A stretch of DNA of 25,370 nucleotides from contig CAVAVU010000123.1 of NCBI GenBank assembly GCA_963592205.1, positions 1 through 25,370 on the forward strand. The letters are read 5' to 3'. The position numbers and the translations under genes were made by a program. The DNA is from Claveliimonas sp963592205 (GTDB lineage Bacteria > Bacillota > Clostridia > Lachnospirales > Lachnospiraceae). Below the pieces are notes generated by a model. That model made no database searches. It was not told where the DNA came from and saw only the letters and a list, made by a program, of their open reading frames with translations. This document shows, in pieces, positions 1-7,347 of this stretch. Each line of letters begins with the position of its first letter. The first letter of the stretch is position 1.

Positions 1-79
1 AAAAGAGGAATCTGAAAACCTTGATTTTATTGGGCTGAAGATTCCGAGAGATTATATAAAAAATAAGGAGGCACCATTT

Positions 80-670
80 ATGAACCCAACCGCAACACTA
101 TACATGACCAATGGCTCTCAGATTATCATCAAGCTTCTCCCCGACTATGCTCCCAACACTGTAAACAGCTTTATCTATGCCGCCTCTCACAAAATTTTCG
201 ATCATCATCCGATTGAACGAATTGTTCCAGGCAACTGGATTGACATGAGTTATACAGGTTTCCGAAAGTCTGAAGGTCAATACCTTATTCCGTACGAAAG
301 TGACCTGCATCCGGAAATTTCCCCACTGGATTCTGATGTTGGCTGTGTGTGTATGGGCGGTTACGATGATCTTGGTCAAGCCGGTTGCGAATTCTTCTTT
401 CCACTGCGCGCATGTCCGGAACACAAAGGTCTCTATCCGGTCTTTGGCAAGGTAATCTCCGGTCTTGATGAAATTTTACGTCTTGAACATATACCAACCA
501 AACCAGTGGAAGATTTTCCAATCCCTGGCGTAGAGGTAAATGCACCATTAACACCAGAAATCATTGATCACGTAGAATTAGATCTTCAGGGAGTTTCGTA
601 TCCAGATCCTGTACGTATTAACGAAGGTGTTTTAACTCCTTCCTGGCAGCAATTCCAAACGTCCCATTAA
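80..670 (+). CDS. Divergent cyclophilin-type peptidyl-prolyl cis-trans isomerase
   Basis: Predicted cytoplasmic prolyl isomerase of 196 aa. The cyclophilin fold is recognisable from the opening strand pattern (ATLYMTNG, then IIIKLLPDYAPNTVNSF, matching the family's D-x-AP-x-TV-x-NF), from ERIVPG in place of the usual FHRVIPG with the Arg kept, and from LYPVFGKVISGLD, matching the family's G-x-x-VFGKV-x-x-G. The segment that normally reads SQFFI is GCEFFFPL here, and several substrate-pocket positions are changed, so activity may be weak or altered. There is no signal peptide or membrane segment. The start at 80 has a strong AAGGAGG at 65-71. The same frame stays open back to base 2, so a longer protein entering from outside the window cannot be excluded. 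The gene converges on the peptide-importer operon, with a shared hairpin between them. Confidence 0.85.
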   Translation: MNPTATLYMTNGSQIIIKLLPDYAPNTVNSFIYAASHKIFDHHPIERIVPGNWIDMSYTGFRKSEGQYLIPYESDLHPEISPLDSDVGCVCMGGYDDLGQAGCEFFFPLRACPEHKGLYPVFGKVISGLDEILRLEHIPTKPVEDFPIPGVEVNAPLTPEIIDHVELDLQGVSYPDPVRINEGVLTPSWQQFQTSH

Positions 671-690
671 GCAAATTTCCACATAATAAC

Positions 691-729
691 AGGCTGTGAC
701 CGATTCATCTCTTTCATCAGTCACAGCCT
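691..729. terminator. Bidirectional hairpin between convergent genes
   Basis: AGGCTGTGAC (691-700) and GTCACAGCCT (720-729) form a perfect 10-bp inverted repeat. In minus-strand RNA it extends to 14 bp (691-704 with 716-729, one G-U pair) around an 11-nt loop. The T-tracts on both sides are only moderate. It lies 20 nt past the cyclophilin stop and 22 nt past the permease C stop, so it probably ends both transcripts. Confidence 0.7.
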
Positions 730-751
730 ACTATTCTCTTACATATCTACA

Positions 752-1588
752 TCAGAAATTTTTTCTAAGTTTTGGATCCATCAAATCTCTTAATCCATCA
801 CCCACAAAATTAGCTCCTACTGCCATTGTAAAAATTGCTAATCCCGGAAATCCTGCAACCCAGAATTTATTAAAATACGCTACTCCATCCGATACCATCA
901 TGCCCCATTCCGGTGTCGGCGGCGGATTGCCCAAACCAAGGAAACTCAATGTTGCAAACAGCAGAATCTGATTACCGATATCGGTGGTCGCCATAACAAT
1001 TACCGATGTCATACTATTGGGAATGATTTCAGAGAACAGGACTCTGGCTTTTCCTGTGCCAAGTGCTCTGGCTGCTTCTACATATTCATTCTCTTTTACA
1101 GACAGCACTACGCTTCTCATCAGTCGTGCATAATTCGGCCATCCCACGATGATCATCGCAAGTACTGTATTGAACATGCTGGATCCAAGTGCTGCCGAGA
1201 TAACAATTGCCAATATGATCGTAGGAAATGCCTGAATCATTTCCGAAATCCTCATCATCACATTATCTAATACACCGCCCACATATCCGGCTATAGCACC
1301 ATAAATGCTGCCGAATATTCCAGCCAGCAGAACTGTCAGCATACCTGCCAGCAGCGAATAACGTCCTCCATACAACACCCGACTCAGAATATCTCGCCCA
1401 AAATTGTCGGTTCCAAACAAATGTGCCACACTGGGTGCCTGCAGTTTATCTGCCAATTCCTGCGCAATCGGATCATATGGTGCTAATACCGGAGCCAGAA
1501 GTGAGGCAAGTATCCAGAATACGCAAATGATAATTCCGAATGTGAATAAAAAATTAGATGTAAATATTCTTTTTAATTTTTTCTTCAT
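752..1588 (-). CDS. Peptide ABC transporter permease, DppC/OppC type
   Basis: Second inner-membrane permease of a dipeptide/oligopeptide importer, 278 aa, normal for the family. The N-terminal segment (about 13-36) is the OppC-type first helix, followed by an extracellular stretch ending in AHLFGTDNFGRDILSRVLYG, the typical OppC signature. The BPD_transp_1 part with about five more helices carries the ATPase-coupling EAA loop at EAARALGTGKARVLFSEI. ATG at 1588 has AAGGAG upstream. It begins 2 nt after the stop of permease B, so the two are translationally linked. It is the last gene of the five-gene operon. Peptide specificity is inferred from family and operon order; related clusters carry nickel or other small ligands. 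Confidence 0.93.
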   Translation of the reverse strand: MKKKLKRIFTSNFLFTFGIIICVFWILASLLAPVLAPYDPIAQELADKLQAPSVAHLFGTDNFGRDILSRVLYGGRYSLLAGMLTVLLAGIFGSIYGAIAGYVGGVLDNVMMRISEMIQAFPTIILAIVISAALGSSMFNTVLAMIIVGWPNYARLMRSVVLSVKENEYVEAARALGTGKARVLFSEIIPNSMTSVIVMATTDIGNQILLFATLSFLGLGNPPPTPEWGMMVSDGVAYFNKFWVAGFPGLAIFTMAVGANFVGDGLRDLMDPKLRKNF

Positions 1589-1590
1589 AC

Positions 1591-2610
1591 CTACTTACTC
1601 CTTACTCTTGGATCGATCACACCATACAGGATATCAATCAGCGTATTGATCACACCGTAATTAAATGCGATCAGTATCGCCACTCCGATAATTCCCGGCG
1701 AATCCAATTTCAATACCGACTCATACGCAAACTGTCCAACTCCAGGCCATGTAAATATAGTTTCTACCAATACTGTTCCACCTAACAGGTTACCAAGACC
1801 AAGACCAATAACTGTCAATACAGGAATGAGCGCATTTCCCATTGCATGATGCAATATCAGGCGAACTCTCGCCATTCCTTTTGCTTTTGCCGTCCGTATG
1901 TAATCAGTCGACATGACCTCCAGCAAATTTGATCTGGTTGTTCTCGTAATCAACCCCATGGTAAAGCTTCCCAGTACAACTCCCGGCAGTACGAGATGAC
2001 CAAGACAATCTATTGCTTTGTATATATTTCCTTCTATCAGGGCATCTATTACATAAAGTCCTGTTACTGTTTCCGGTGGTTTAAAATATGAACTTATTCT
2101 GCCTGTACCAGGCGCAATACCAAGTTTATAATAAAACAAATATAACAACAACAATGCCAGCCAGAACGTCGGCACGCTAACACCTGCTACAGATACTCCA
2201 CGTACAATCTGATCAATAACACTGTTTCTCTTTAATGCAGATATTACGCCAAAGAGAATCCCGACTACGGAGGCAAATATAATGGCAAATATGGACAACT
2301 CCAATGTCGCCGGGAAGCAACGCTTTAATTCAGACAGCACAGGCTTACCAGTACGGATTGATGTTCCGAAATCCAGTTGCAGAAGTCCCTTCAGGTAGAT
2401 AAGGTATTGCTGCCACACCGGTTTATCCAGCCCCCATTTGGCTCTAAAGGCATTTACCATCTCTTCATTACCCAAATTACGCTGGCTCAAATTAGCTGCA
2501 ACCGGATCTGTCGGCACAAGGCGTGTCAATACAAATACTATCGTTGCCACTCCAAGCAGCAATATTAACAGATAGAAAATCCTTTTTATGATAAATTTCA
2601 AAGTGTCCAT
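1591..2610 (-). CDS. Peptide ABC transporter permease, DppB/OppB type
   Basis: First inner-membrane permease of the importer, 339 aa. The N-terminal helix (FIIKRIFYLLILLLGVATIV) followed by LVPTDPVAANL is the OppB N-domain pattern. The remaining helices carry the coupling loop YIRTAKAKGMARVRLILHHA and the family's C-terminal GTVLVETIFTWPGVG. I place the start at ATG 2610 because GGAGG sits 7 nt before it; the in-frame ATG at 2643 would add 11 residues but has no good ribosome binding site. It follows the binding-protein gene by about 40 nt and is followed 2 nt later by permease C. It should pair with permease C to form the channel energised by the two ATPases encoded upstream. Confidence 0.93.
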   Translation of the reverse strand: MDTLKFIIKRIFYLLILLLGVATIVFVLTRLVPTDPVAANLSQRNLGNEEMVNAFRAKWGLDKPVWQQYLIYLKGLLQLDFGTSIRTGKPVLSELKRCFPATLELSIFAIIFASVVGILFGVISALKRNSVIDQIVRGVSVAGVSVPTFWLALLLLYLFYYKLGIAPGTGRISSYFKPPETVTGLYVIDALIEGNIYKAIDCLGHLVLPGVVLGSFTMGLITRTTRSNLLEVMSTDYIRTAKAKGMARVRLILHHAMGNALIPVLTVIGLGLGNLLGGTVLVETIFTWPGVGQFAYESVLKLDSPGIIGVAILIAFNYGVINTLIDILYGVIDPRVRSK

Positions 2611-2649
2611 GCGTTTACCTCCGCAATCTATTTCTCCCTGCAATCACAC

Positions 2650-4275
2650 TTATTTATACGCGATTGCTCTGATATCCACACGATAGATATCTGAAAAATC
2701 GGTTCCTGTAAGTGTATCTGATGATCCGATGTATTTTGGATACTGTACGATTGGAATAATCGGACCCGAATCAGCTGTACTTTCCTGCATTTCTTTCAAA
2801 AGTTCTACACGTGCATCCTGATCTGTTTCCGCAACAATCTTCTCCTTCATAGCTGCAAGCTCCGGATCCATCTCTGCTGCCCAGCCTGCTCTCAGTCCAA
2901 CAATACCTCCCGGCAGAAACTCAAGCTGTGCATTTGGATCGATATAATCCGGTGACCAGTACATCAGACTCATGCCTAATGTGCCATTACGATAATCGTC
3001 TGCATATCCACCATTCCAATCCTGTGTCACTATATTTAACTTAATTCCAATTTTTTCCAGATCACTCGCAACTTTCTGTGCAAGATCTGTAAGCGGGATT
3101 CCTTCCGGTGCCAGTGTACAACATGGGAAATCGATCTCAAAGCCATCCTCATAGCCGGCTTCTTTCATCAGTTCCTTTGCTTTATCAACATCTGTGTAAG
3201 ATGTATCTCTCGCATCCAGAGCGCCAAGCAGGCCAACCTGAATATAAGATGTCGGTGTCAGAGAACCATCACCAACAATATCCTGGATTCCTTTGTAATC
3301 CAAAGCCAGGCGAACTGCCTGCTGCACAAGTGGATCAGATACAGGACCTCCTATACTTTCATCCATATTCATATACACAAATCCCATAGTCAATGTTGCA
3401 TATGAATTGACATCTACTCCGTCAGCACCTTCCAGTTCTCCGACTGTATCCTGATTCAGTCCCATTGCCACCTGAATATCATTCTGTTTCAAAGACATCA
3501 TCTGAGTATTGGCATCATCCATTTCTTTGATTGTCACCTTAGAAAATGCCACATCTCCATCATAATATTTATCGTTTTTCGTAAGCACGAATTCTTCATC
3601 CGGAGTCCAACTCTCCAGCGTATATGGTCCAGATCCAAGACTTGCACCTGCATCAAAATAATCCTTAGCAGTATCTGTTGTCGCTGCATCTTCATCGCAA
3701 GTTGCTCCCTGCTCTTTTGCAGCCTCCGAATCAATAATACTTAATGCATTGTAACAAAGTTTTGCTGTAAATGAGCTGTCTGGTGTATTCAGGTTAAACT
3801 GTACTGTATAATCATCCACTATATCGATACTGTCAATTCCATCACAGATAAAAGACGGATTGTCTTTCAGATTCTTACATCTCATAATAGAAAACTGTAC
3901 ATCTTTTGCCGTCACCGGATTACCGGAAGCAAACACAGCATCATCACGAAGAGTAACCGTTACAGTAAGTCCATCGTCTGAATACTGAATATCCTTCGCC
4001 AAAAGTGGCTGAGGTTCTTCTGTTCCAGTCGGCATATCAAATAAGGTATCGTAGCATGCCCTCATCAAAGTATTTGCATAGGTCTCGTAGCAACGTCCGG
4101 GATCCAGTGTAACCACATCTGTCTCAGCTCCAATAATCAACTGATCCGAGCTTTTTGATTCTGATGAGTTTGATGTACTGGTATCTGCATCTCCATGTTT
4201 AGCAGCATTCCCACATCCTGCCAGTGTCAGTGCCGTAACAAGCAATGTCGCAAGGACTCGTGTTCTTAATTTCAT
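2650..4275 (-). CDS. Peptide-binding lipoprotein (SBP family 5) of ABC importer
   Basis: Extracellular solute-binding lipoprotein of 541 aa that would capture the ligand and deliver it to the B/C permeases. Residues 1-20 form a lipoprotein signal peptide ending in the lipobox LAGC, with lipidated Cys21, then an S/D-rich linker. The mature part has the SBP_bac_5 layout: an early VVTLDPGRCYETYANTLMRA segment, AKDIQYSDDGLTVTVTLRDD (about 95-115), VTAKDVQFSI, and a C-terminal NAQLEFLPGG region. AGGAGG lies 6 nt before the ATG. It sits between the ATPase F gene and permease B. A 61-nt gap containing a weak hairpin separates it from the ATPases, a common place for raising binding-protein expression. 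The ligand is not deducible from sequence; peptide is the family default. Confidence 0.93.
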   Translation of the reverse strand: MKLRTRVLATLLVTALTLAGCGNAAKHGDADTSTSNSSESKSSDQLIIGAETDVVTLDPGRCYETYANTLMRACYDTLFDMPTGTEEPQPLLAKDIQYSDDGLTVTVTLRDDAVFASGNPVTAKDVQFSIMRCKNLKDNPSFICDGIDSIDIVDDYTVQFNLNTPDSSFTAKLCYNALSIIDSEAAKEQGATCDEDAATTDTAKDYFDAGASLGSGPYTLESWTPDEEFVLTKNDKYYDGDVAFSKVTIKEMDDANTQMMSLKQNDIQVAMGLNQDTVGELEGADGVDVNSYATLTMGFVYMNMDESIGGPVSDPLVQQAVRLALDYKGIQDIVGDGSLTPTSYIQVGLLGALDARDTSYTDVDKAKELMKEAGYEDGFEIDFPCCTLAPEGIPLTDLAQKVASDLEKIGIKLNIVTQDWNGGYADDYRNGTLGMSLMYWSPDYIDPNAQLEFLPGGIVGLRAGWAAEMDPELAAMKEKIVAETDQDARVELLKEMQESTADSGPIIPIVQYPKYIGSSDTLTGTDFSDIYRVDIRAIAYK

Positions 4276-4324
4276 AAGCTTCCTCCTTCTCTCCTTTAAC
4301 TTTCCTTCAGGTTATCTATTTCAA

Positions 4325-4360
4325 CTTTCAAATTTTTCAATTTGCTGAACTATTTGAAAG
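4325..4360 (-). other. Weak inverted repeat across the end of the ATPase F gene
   Basis: CTTTCAAAT (4325-4333) and ATTTGAAAG (4352-4360) are perfect 9-bp complements with an 18-nt loop, and span the TGA stop of the ATPase F gene. No clear T-tract follows on the minus strand. It could act as an RNA stability or partial-termination element ahead of the binding-protein gene, or be chance in AT-rich DNA. Confidence 0.3.
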
Positions 4361-5329
4361 GTGAAATACGCTTTTCCGTGTCAAATGACACGCTGCATAA
4401 TGTTCATTTCCTACGCTTACCAGATCCGGCTTAACCTCTGTGCACATTTCCATACAGTGCGGACATCTCGTATGGAAACAACATCCTTTCGGCGGATTTG
4501 ACGGACTTGGCACTTCTCCCTGTAAGATGATTCTATCCTTAATTTTATGTGAATCCACCTGTGGAATGGCTGATAACAATGCTTCCGTATACGGATGCGC
4601 CTGCGAATCATACAGTTCATCTGCGGTCGCAATTTCAACCATTTTTCCAAGATACATAACCCCGATCCGATCACTGATATGGTGAACCACGTTCAGATTA
4701 TGCGAAATAAAGATATATGTAAGTCCCAGTTTTTTCTGCAGTTCATCTAACAGATTAATAACCTGCGCCTGAACTGACACATCCAACGCTGATACTGCCT
4801 CGTCACACACGATCAATTCCGGATTCAAAGCCAACGCTCTTGCAATACCGATTCTCTGCTTCTGACCACCTGATAATTCATGTGGATATCTCGACAAATG
4901 ATAATCTGCCAGACCTACAAGTTCTACTAAGTCCCGGATTCTGTGTTCCACAAACTCTTTATCTTTGATGCCATGAACTCGAAATGGTTCCATGAGAATC
5001 TGTTTCATCGTTCTTCTGGGATTCAGACATGCCGACGGATCCTGAAATATGATTTGGATTTTCTTCCGAAGTTCCTTCATTTCTTTATCGCTCATTGTGC
5101 TCATGTCCCGACCATCATAAAATACTTTTCCGTCAGTAGGTTCTATCAACCTTAATATTCCTCTTCCAAGTGTGCTTTTCCCACAACCACTTTCACCTAC
5201 AATTCCAAATGTCTCTCCCTTTCGGATAGAAAATGTAATTCCATCCACAGCCTTCACAACCTTGCCACCTTTTTGTTGAAAGTGTATTTTCATATCTTTT
5301 ACTTCTATCAGATTTTTACTCTCCTCCAT
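4337..5329 (-). CDS. Peptide ABC transporter ATPase, DppF/OppF type
   Basis: Cytoplasmic ATPase of 330 aa, partner of the DppD-type ATPase. Walker A is GESGCGKST (45-53). The Q-loop is IIFQDP, the signature is LSGGQKQR, and Walker B is ELIVCDEAVSALD, followed by the H-loop IFISHNL. The C-terminal oligopeptide-transporter extension ends in a Cys cluster (GCCFHTRCPHCMEMC), the region that binds an Fe-S cluster in some Dpp-type ATPases. ATG at 5329 is 3 nt past the stop of the upstream ATPase gene, and its AGGAGG overlaps that gene's end, so the pair is tightly coupled. All motifs needed for ATP hydrolysis are present. Confidence 0.95.
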   Translation of the reverse strand: MEESKNLIEVKDMKIHFQQKGGKVVKAVDGITFSIRKGETFGIVGESGCGKSTLGRGILRLIEPTDGKVFYDGRDMSTMSDKEMKELRKKIQIIFQDPSACLNPRRTMKQILMEPFRVHGIKDKEFVEHRIRDLVELVGLADYHLSRYPHELSGGQKQRIGIARALALNPELIVCDEAVSALDVSVQAQVINLLDELQKKLGLTYIFISHNLNVVHHISDRIGVMYLGKMVEIATADELYDSQAHPYTEALLSAIPQVDSHKIKDRIILQGEVPSPSNPPKGCCFHTRCPHCMEMCTEVKPDLVSVGNEHYAACHLTRKSVFHLSNSSAN

Positions 5330-5332
5330 CCA

Positions 5333-6313
5333 CTACACCTCCTCCGCATATAACCAACATCGAACTTTTCGTCCATTTACCAATATCATCGGCGGTTCTT
5401 TACTCTTGCAGATGTCCTTTGCCTTATCACACCTCGGGCAGAAACTACAGCCAATGATCTCTTCCATTGGATCTGGCACAACTCCTGGTATAGTAGAAAG
5501 GCTTTTTTTCTCTTTTTCAATCTTCGGTATCGCATTCAGCAGTCCTATCGTATATGGATGTAACGGATTGGCAAATAATTCCTCAGTCGAGGCTTCCTCC
5601 ATAACCCTTCCGGTATACATCACAATAACTTTCTGACACAACTCATTTACTACACCAAGATCATGTGTGATCATAATTACAGCTGTATCCGATTCTTTAT
5701 TCAATGAACGGATCAGATCCAAAATCTGTGCCTGAATGGTCACGTCCAATGCCGTTGTCGGTTCATCCGCAATCAAGATCTTTGGTTTACAGGCTAATGC
5801 CATCGCAATCATAACTCTCTGCCTCATACCGCCCGACATCTGATGCGGATATTGCTTTGCCCTCAATTCCGGATTAGCAATCCCTACCTGTTTCATCATA
5901 TCTACCGCCGCTGTTCTGGCTGCTTTCTTCTTCATTCCTTTATGAAGCATCAATACTTCTGCAATCTGGTCACCACAACTGATAATTGGATTCAACGAAG
6001 TCATCGGTTCCTGAAAAATCATGGATATATTATTTCCACGAATACTCTCCATCTCTTTTTCAGACTTATCGAGCAGGTTTTCGCCTTCATATAAAATCTT
6101 TCCACTGGTTACTTTTCCAGGTGGATTGGGAATTAATTGTATTGCAGCCAACGAAGATACGCTCTTTCCACTTCCACTCTCACCTACAATTCCCAGTGCT
6201 TCTCCCTCATGAAGTTCATAGTCCAGATGATTTACCGCATGTACAATACCCTCTGCAGTTCGGAATTCCACGGATAAGTCCTGCACCTGCAACAACATTT
6301 TTCTTTCTTCCAT
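5333..6313 (-). CDS. Peptide ABC transporter ATPase, DppD/OppD type
   Basis: Cytoplasmic ATPase of 326 aa and first gene of the importer operon. Walker A is GESGSGKS (44-51), the Q-loop is MIFQEPMTSLNP, the signature is MSGGMRQR, Walker B is KILIADEPTTALD, and the H-loop is MITHDL. The C-terminal extension has the Cys cluster CSFCPRCDKAKDIC typical of D-type subunits. I place the start at ATG 6313 because AGGAGGT lies 5 nt before it and the encoded MEERKMLLQVQDL matches the family N-terminus. The frame is open to an ATG at 6397, but those extra 28 codons run through a strong hairpin and have no ribosome binding site. Both nucleotide-binding motifs are intact, so ATP hydrolysis is expected. 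Confidence 0.94.
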   Translation of the reverse strand: MEERKMLLQVQDLSVEFRTAEGIVHAVNHLDYELHEGEALGIVGESGSGKSVSSLAAIQLIPNPPGKVTSGKILYEGENLLDKSEKEMESIRGNNISMIFQEPMTSLNPIISCGDQIAEVLMLHKGMKKKAARTAAVDMMKQVGIANPELRAKQYPHQMSGGMRQRVMIAMALACKPKILIADEPTTALDVTIQAQILDLIRSLNKESDTAVIMITHDLGVVNELCQKVIVMYTGRVMEEASTEELFANPLHPYTIGLLNAIPKIEKEKKSLSTIPGVVPDPMEEIIGCSFCPRCDKAKDICKSKEPPMILVNGRKVRCWLYAEEV

Positions 6314-6346
6314 AACTACCTCCTGCGTCTCATCCAAAATATGCGA

Positions 6347-6376
6347 AAAGATGTCCGGAATATTCCAGACATCTTT
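6347..6376 (-). promoter_or_regulatory. 30-nt palindrome in the leader of the peptide-importer operon
   Basis: AAAGATGTC (6347-6355) pairs with GACATCTTT (6368-6376). The central 12 bases continue the symmetry (GGAATATTCC) with one mismatch that becomes a G-U pair in minus-strand RNA. The transcript can therefore form a stem of about 13 bp with a 4-nt loop, followed by UUUUCGC. It lies about 35-65 nt upstream of the DppD start and downstream of the promoter. It could be an attenuator or other RNA control element, or a DNA operator. The direct repeat CATCCAAAATA flanks it at 6331-6341 and 6395-6405. Confidence 0.6.
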
Positions 6377-6448
6377 GTCCATAACTAAAAAAAGCATCCA
6401 AAATAACTTTTGACGCCTTTGTCATATATAACGTTTTCTTATGAAAGG

Positions 6449-6477
6449 ATTATAGTTGCTCATCTCAGGTTTGTCAA
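6449..6477 (-). promoter_or_regulatory. Consensus sigma-A promoter for the peptide-importer operon
   Basis: On the minus strand TTGACA (6472-6477) is followed by exactly 17 nt and TATAAT (6449-6454), a full-consensus promoter. The start of transcription should fall near 6442, giving a leader of about 130 nt before the DppD-type ATPase gene. Confidence 0.9.
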
Positions 6478-6535
6478 CAACTTTTTATTTCTCCGCCAGA
6501 ATCTTTACCTCGAGATTTTGCTATAAAAATATTTT

Positions 6536-6574
6536 AAAAACAGAAAAGACCTGTAAAGCTATACTTTACAGGTC
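6536..6574 (-). terminator. Rho-independent terminator of tRNA-Asn
   Basis: GACCTGTAAAG (6548-6558) and CTTTACAGGTC (6564-6574) make a perfect 11-bp stem with a 5-nt loop. On the minus strand it is followed by TTTTCTGTTTTT. It lies 6 nt after the tRNA 3' end and insulates the importer promoter downstream. Confidence 0.93.
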
Positions 6575-6580
6575 TCCAAG

Positions 6581-6652
6581 CTCCCCGAGTTGGGCTCGAA
6601 CCAACAACCCCACGGTTAACAGCCGTGTGCTCTACCATTGAGCTATCGAGGA
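6581..6652 (-). tRNA. tRNA-Asn (anticodon GTT)
   Basis: A 72-nt cloverleaf on the minus strand. The acceptor stem is TCCTCGA/TCGGGGA with one G-U pair and discriminator G. The D arm is GCTCAATGGTAGAGC. The anticodon stem CACGG/CCGTG encloses loop CTGTTAA with anticodon GTT. The T arm is GTTGG-TTCGAGC-CCAAC. The 3' CCA is not encoded, as is common in Clostridia. It is a single gene with its own promoter and terminator, between the PLP-synthase operon and the peptide importer. Confidence 0.97.
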
Positions 6653-6676
6653 ATACGTGATTCATATCACTCGTTT

Positions 6677-6705
6677 AATATAACCCCTTACACGGAAAAA
6701 TGCAA
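6677..6705 (-). promoter_or_regulatory. Promoter of tRNA-Asn
   Basis: On the minus strand TTGCAT (6700-6705), a 17-nt spacer and TATATT (6677-6682) give a good sigma-A promoter whose start site falls about 17 nt ahead of the mature tRNA 5' end. The spacer and -35 overlap one arm of the hairpin at 6682-6713. Confidence 0.75.
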
Positions 6706-6727
6706 GGGGTTTTTGCAAATTTTTTTA
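6682..6727 (+). terminator. Plus-strand-facing terminator-like hairpin with no plus-strand gene
   Basis: AACCCCTT (6682-6689) and AAGGGGTT (6704-6711) form an 8-bp stem. On the plus strand it runs into TTT, GCAAA and seven Ts, like a terminator. No plus-strand gene precedes it. On the minus strand, where pdxT transcripts arrive, the stem is followed only by ATATTAAACG. It may therefore end antisense transcripts, or act weakly on pdxT read-through. Confidence 0.45.
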
Positions 6728-6770
6728 ATTTTTTCTACAATTGTTGTTTTTTATATACGCGAATTATGCT

Positions 6771-7346
6771 TTACAGCGAACGGTCAGCTATTAATTCCAG
6801 GAATTTTTCATGAATCCGGTTATCCGCATCCAGTTCCGGGTGAAAGGATAAGCCAATCTGTGCACCATACTGTACTGCCACAATTCTATCATCTACACGG
6901 GCAAGCACCTGGACCTGATCGTCTGCCGACTCAATATAAGGTGCTCTGATAAATGTCATCGGCACTTCTCCAATACCTTTCACTTCCGCATCTGTGTGAA
7001 AGCTTCCAAGCTGTCTGCCGTAAGCATTTCTCCGCACCGTAACAGGAAACGTGCCAAAATACACATGCGCATCATTGCTCAAATGCTCTGCCAGCAAGAT
7101 CAGTCCGGCGCAGGTTGCGAGAACCGGCATTCCGTTTTCAATCTTTTCTTTTAAGAAATCGTACATTCCAAGCTCCCGCAACAGTTTTCCCTGTACGGTA
7201 CTCTCGCCTCCCGGAAGAATCAGACCGTCAAACGGTTTCTCCAGATCTTCTTTTTTCCGAAGTTCGATACATTCTGCACCAAGTGCTTCCAGCTTTTTCC
7301 TGTGTTCGATGAACGCCCCCTGTACTGCAAGTATTGCTACTCTCAC
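6771..7346 (-). CDS. pdxT: Pyridoxal 5'-phosphate synthase glutaminase subunit PdxT
   Basis: Class-I glutamine amidotransferase of 191 aa that hydrolyses glutamine and channels ammonia to PdxS for PLP synthesis in the cytoplasm. The N-terminus VAILAVQGAF, the oxyanion-region motif LILPGGEST (42-50), nucleophile Cys79 in ATCAGLILLA, and the His169/Glu171 pair in SFHPEL complete the catalytic triad. Length is normal. The start codon is GTG at 7346, one base after the TAA of pdxS, so translation is probably coupled. No strong terminator follows before the tRNA-Asn promoter region, so some read-through into the tRNA is possible. Confidence 0.97.
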   Translation of the reverse strand: MRVAILAVQGAFIEHRKKLEALGAECIELRKKEDLEKPFDGLILPGGESTVQGKLLRELGMYDFLKEKIENGMPVLATCAGLILLAEHLSNDAHVYFGTFPVTVRRNAYGRQLGSFHTDAEVKGIGEVPMTFIRAPYIESADDQVQVLARVDDRIVAVQYGAQIGLSFHPELDADNRIHEKFLELIADRSL

Positions 7347-7347
7347 T

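Noticed and set aside
6314..6397. N-terminal extension of the DppD-type ATPase from ATG 6397
   Set aside because: No ribosome binding site at 6397, the codons run through the palindrome, and AGGAGGT sits ideally before ATG 6313.
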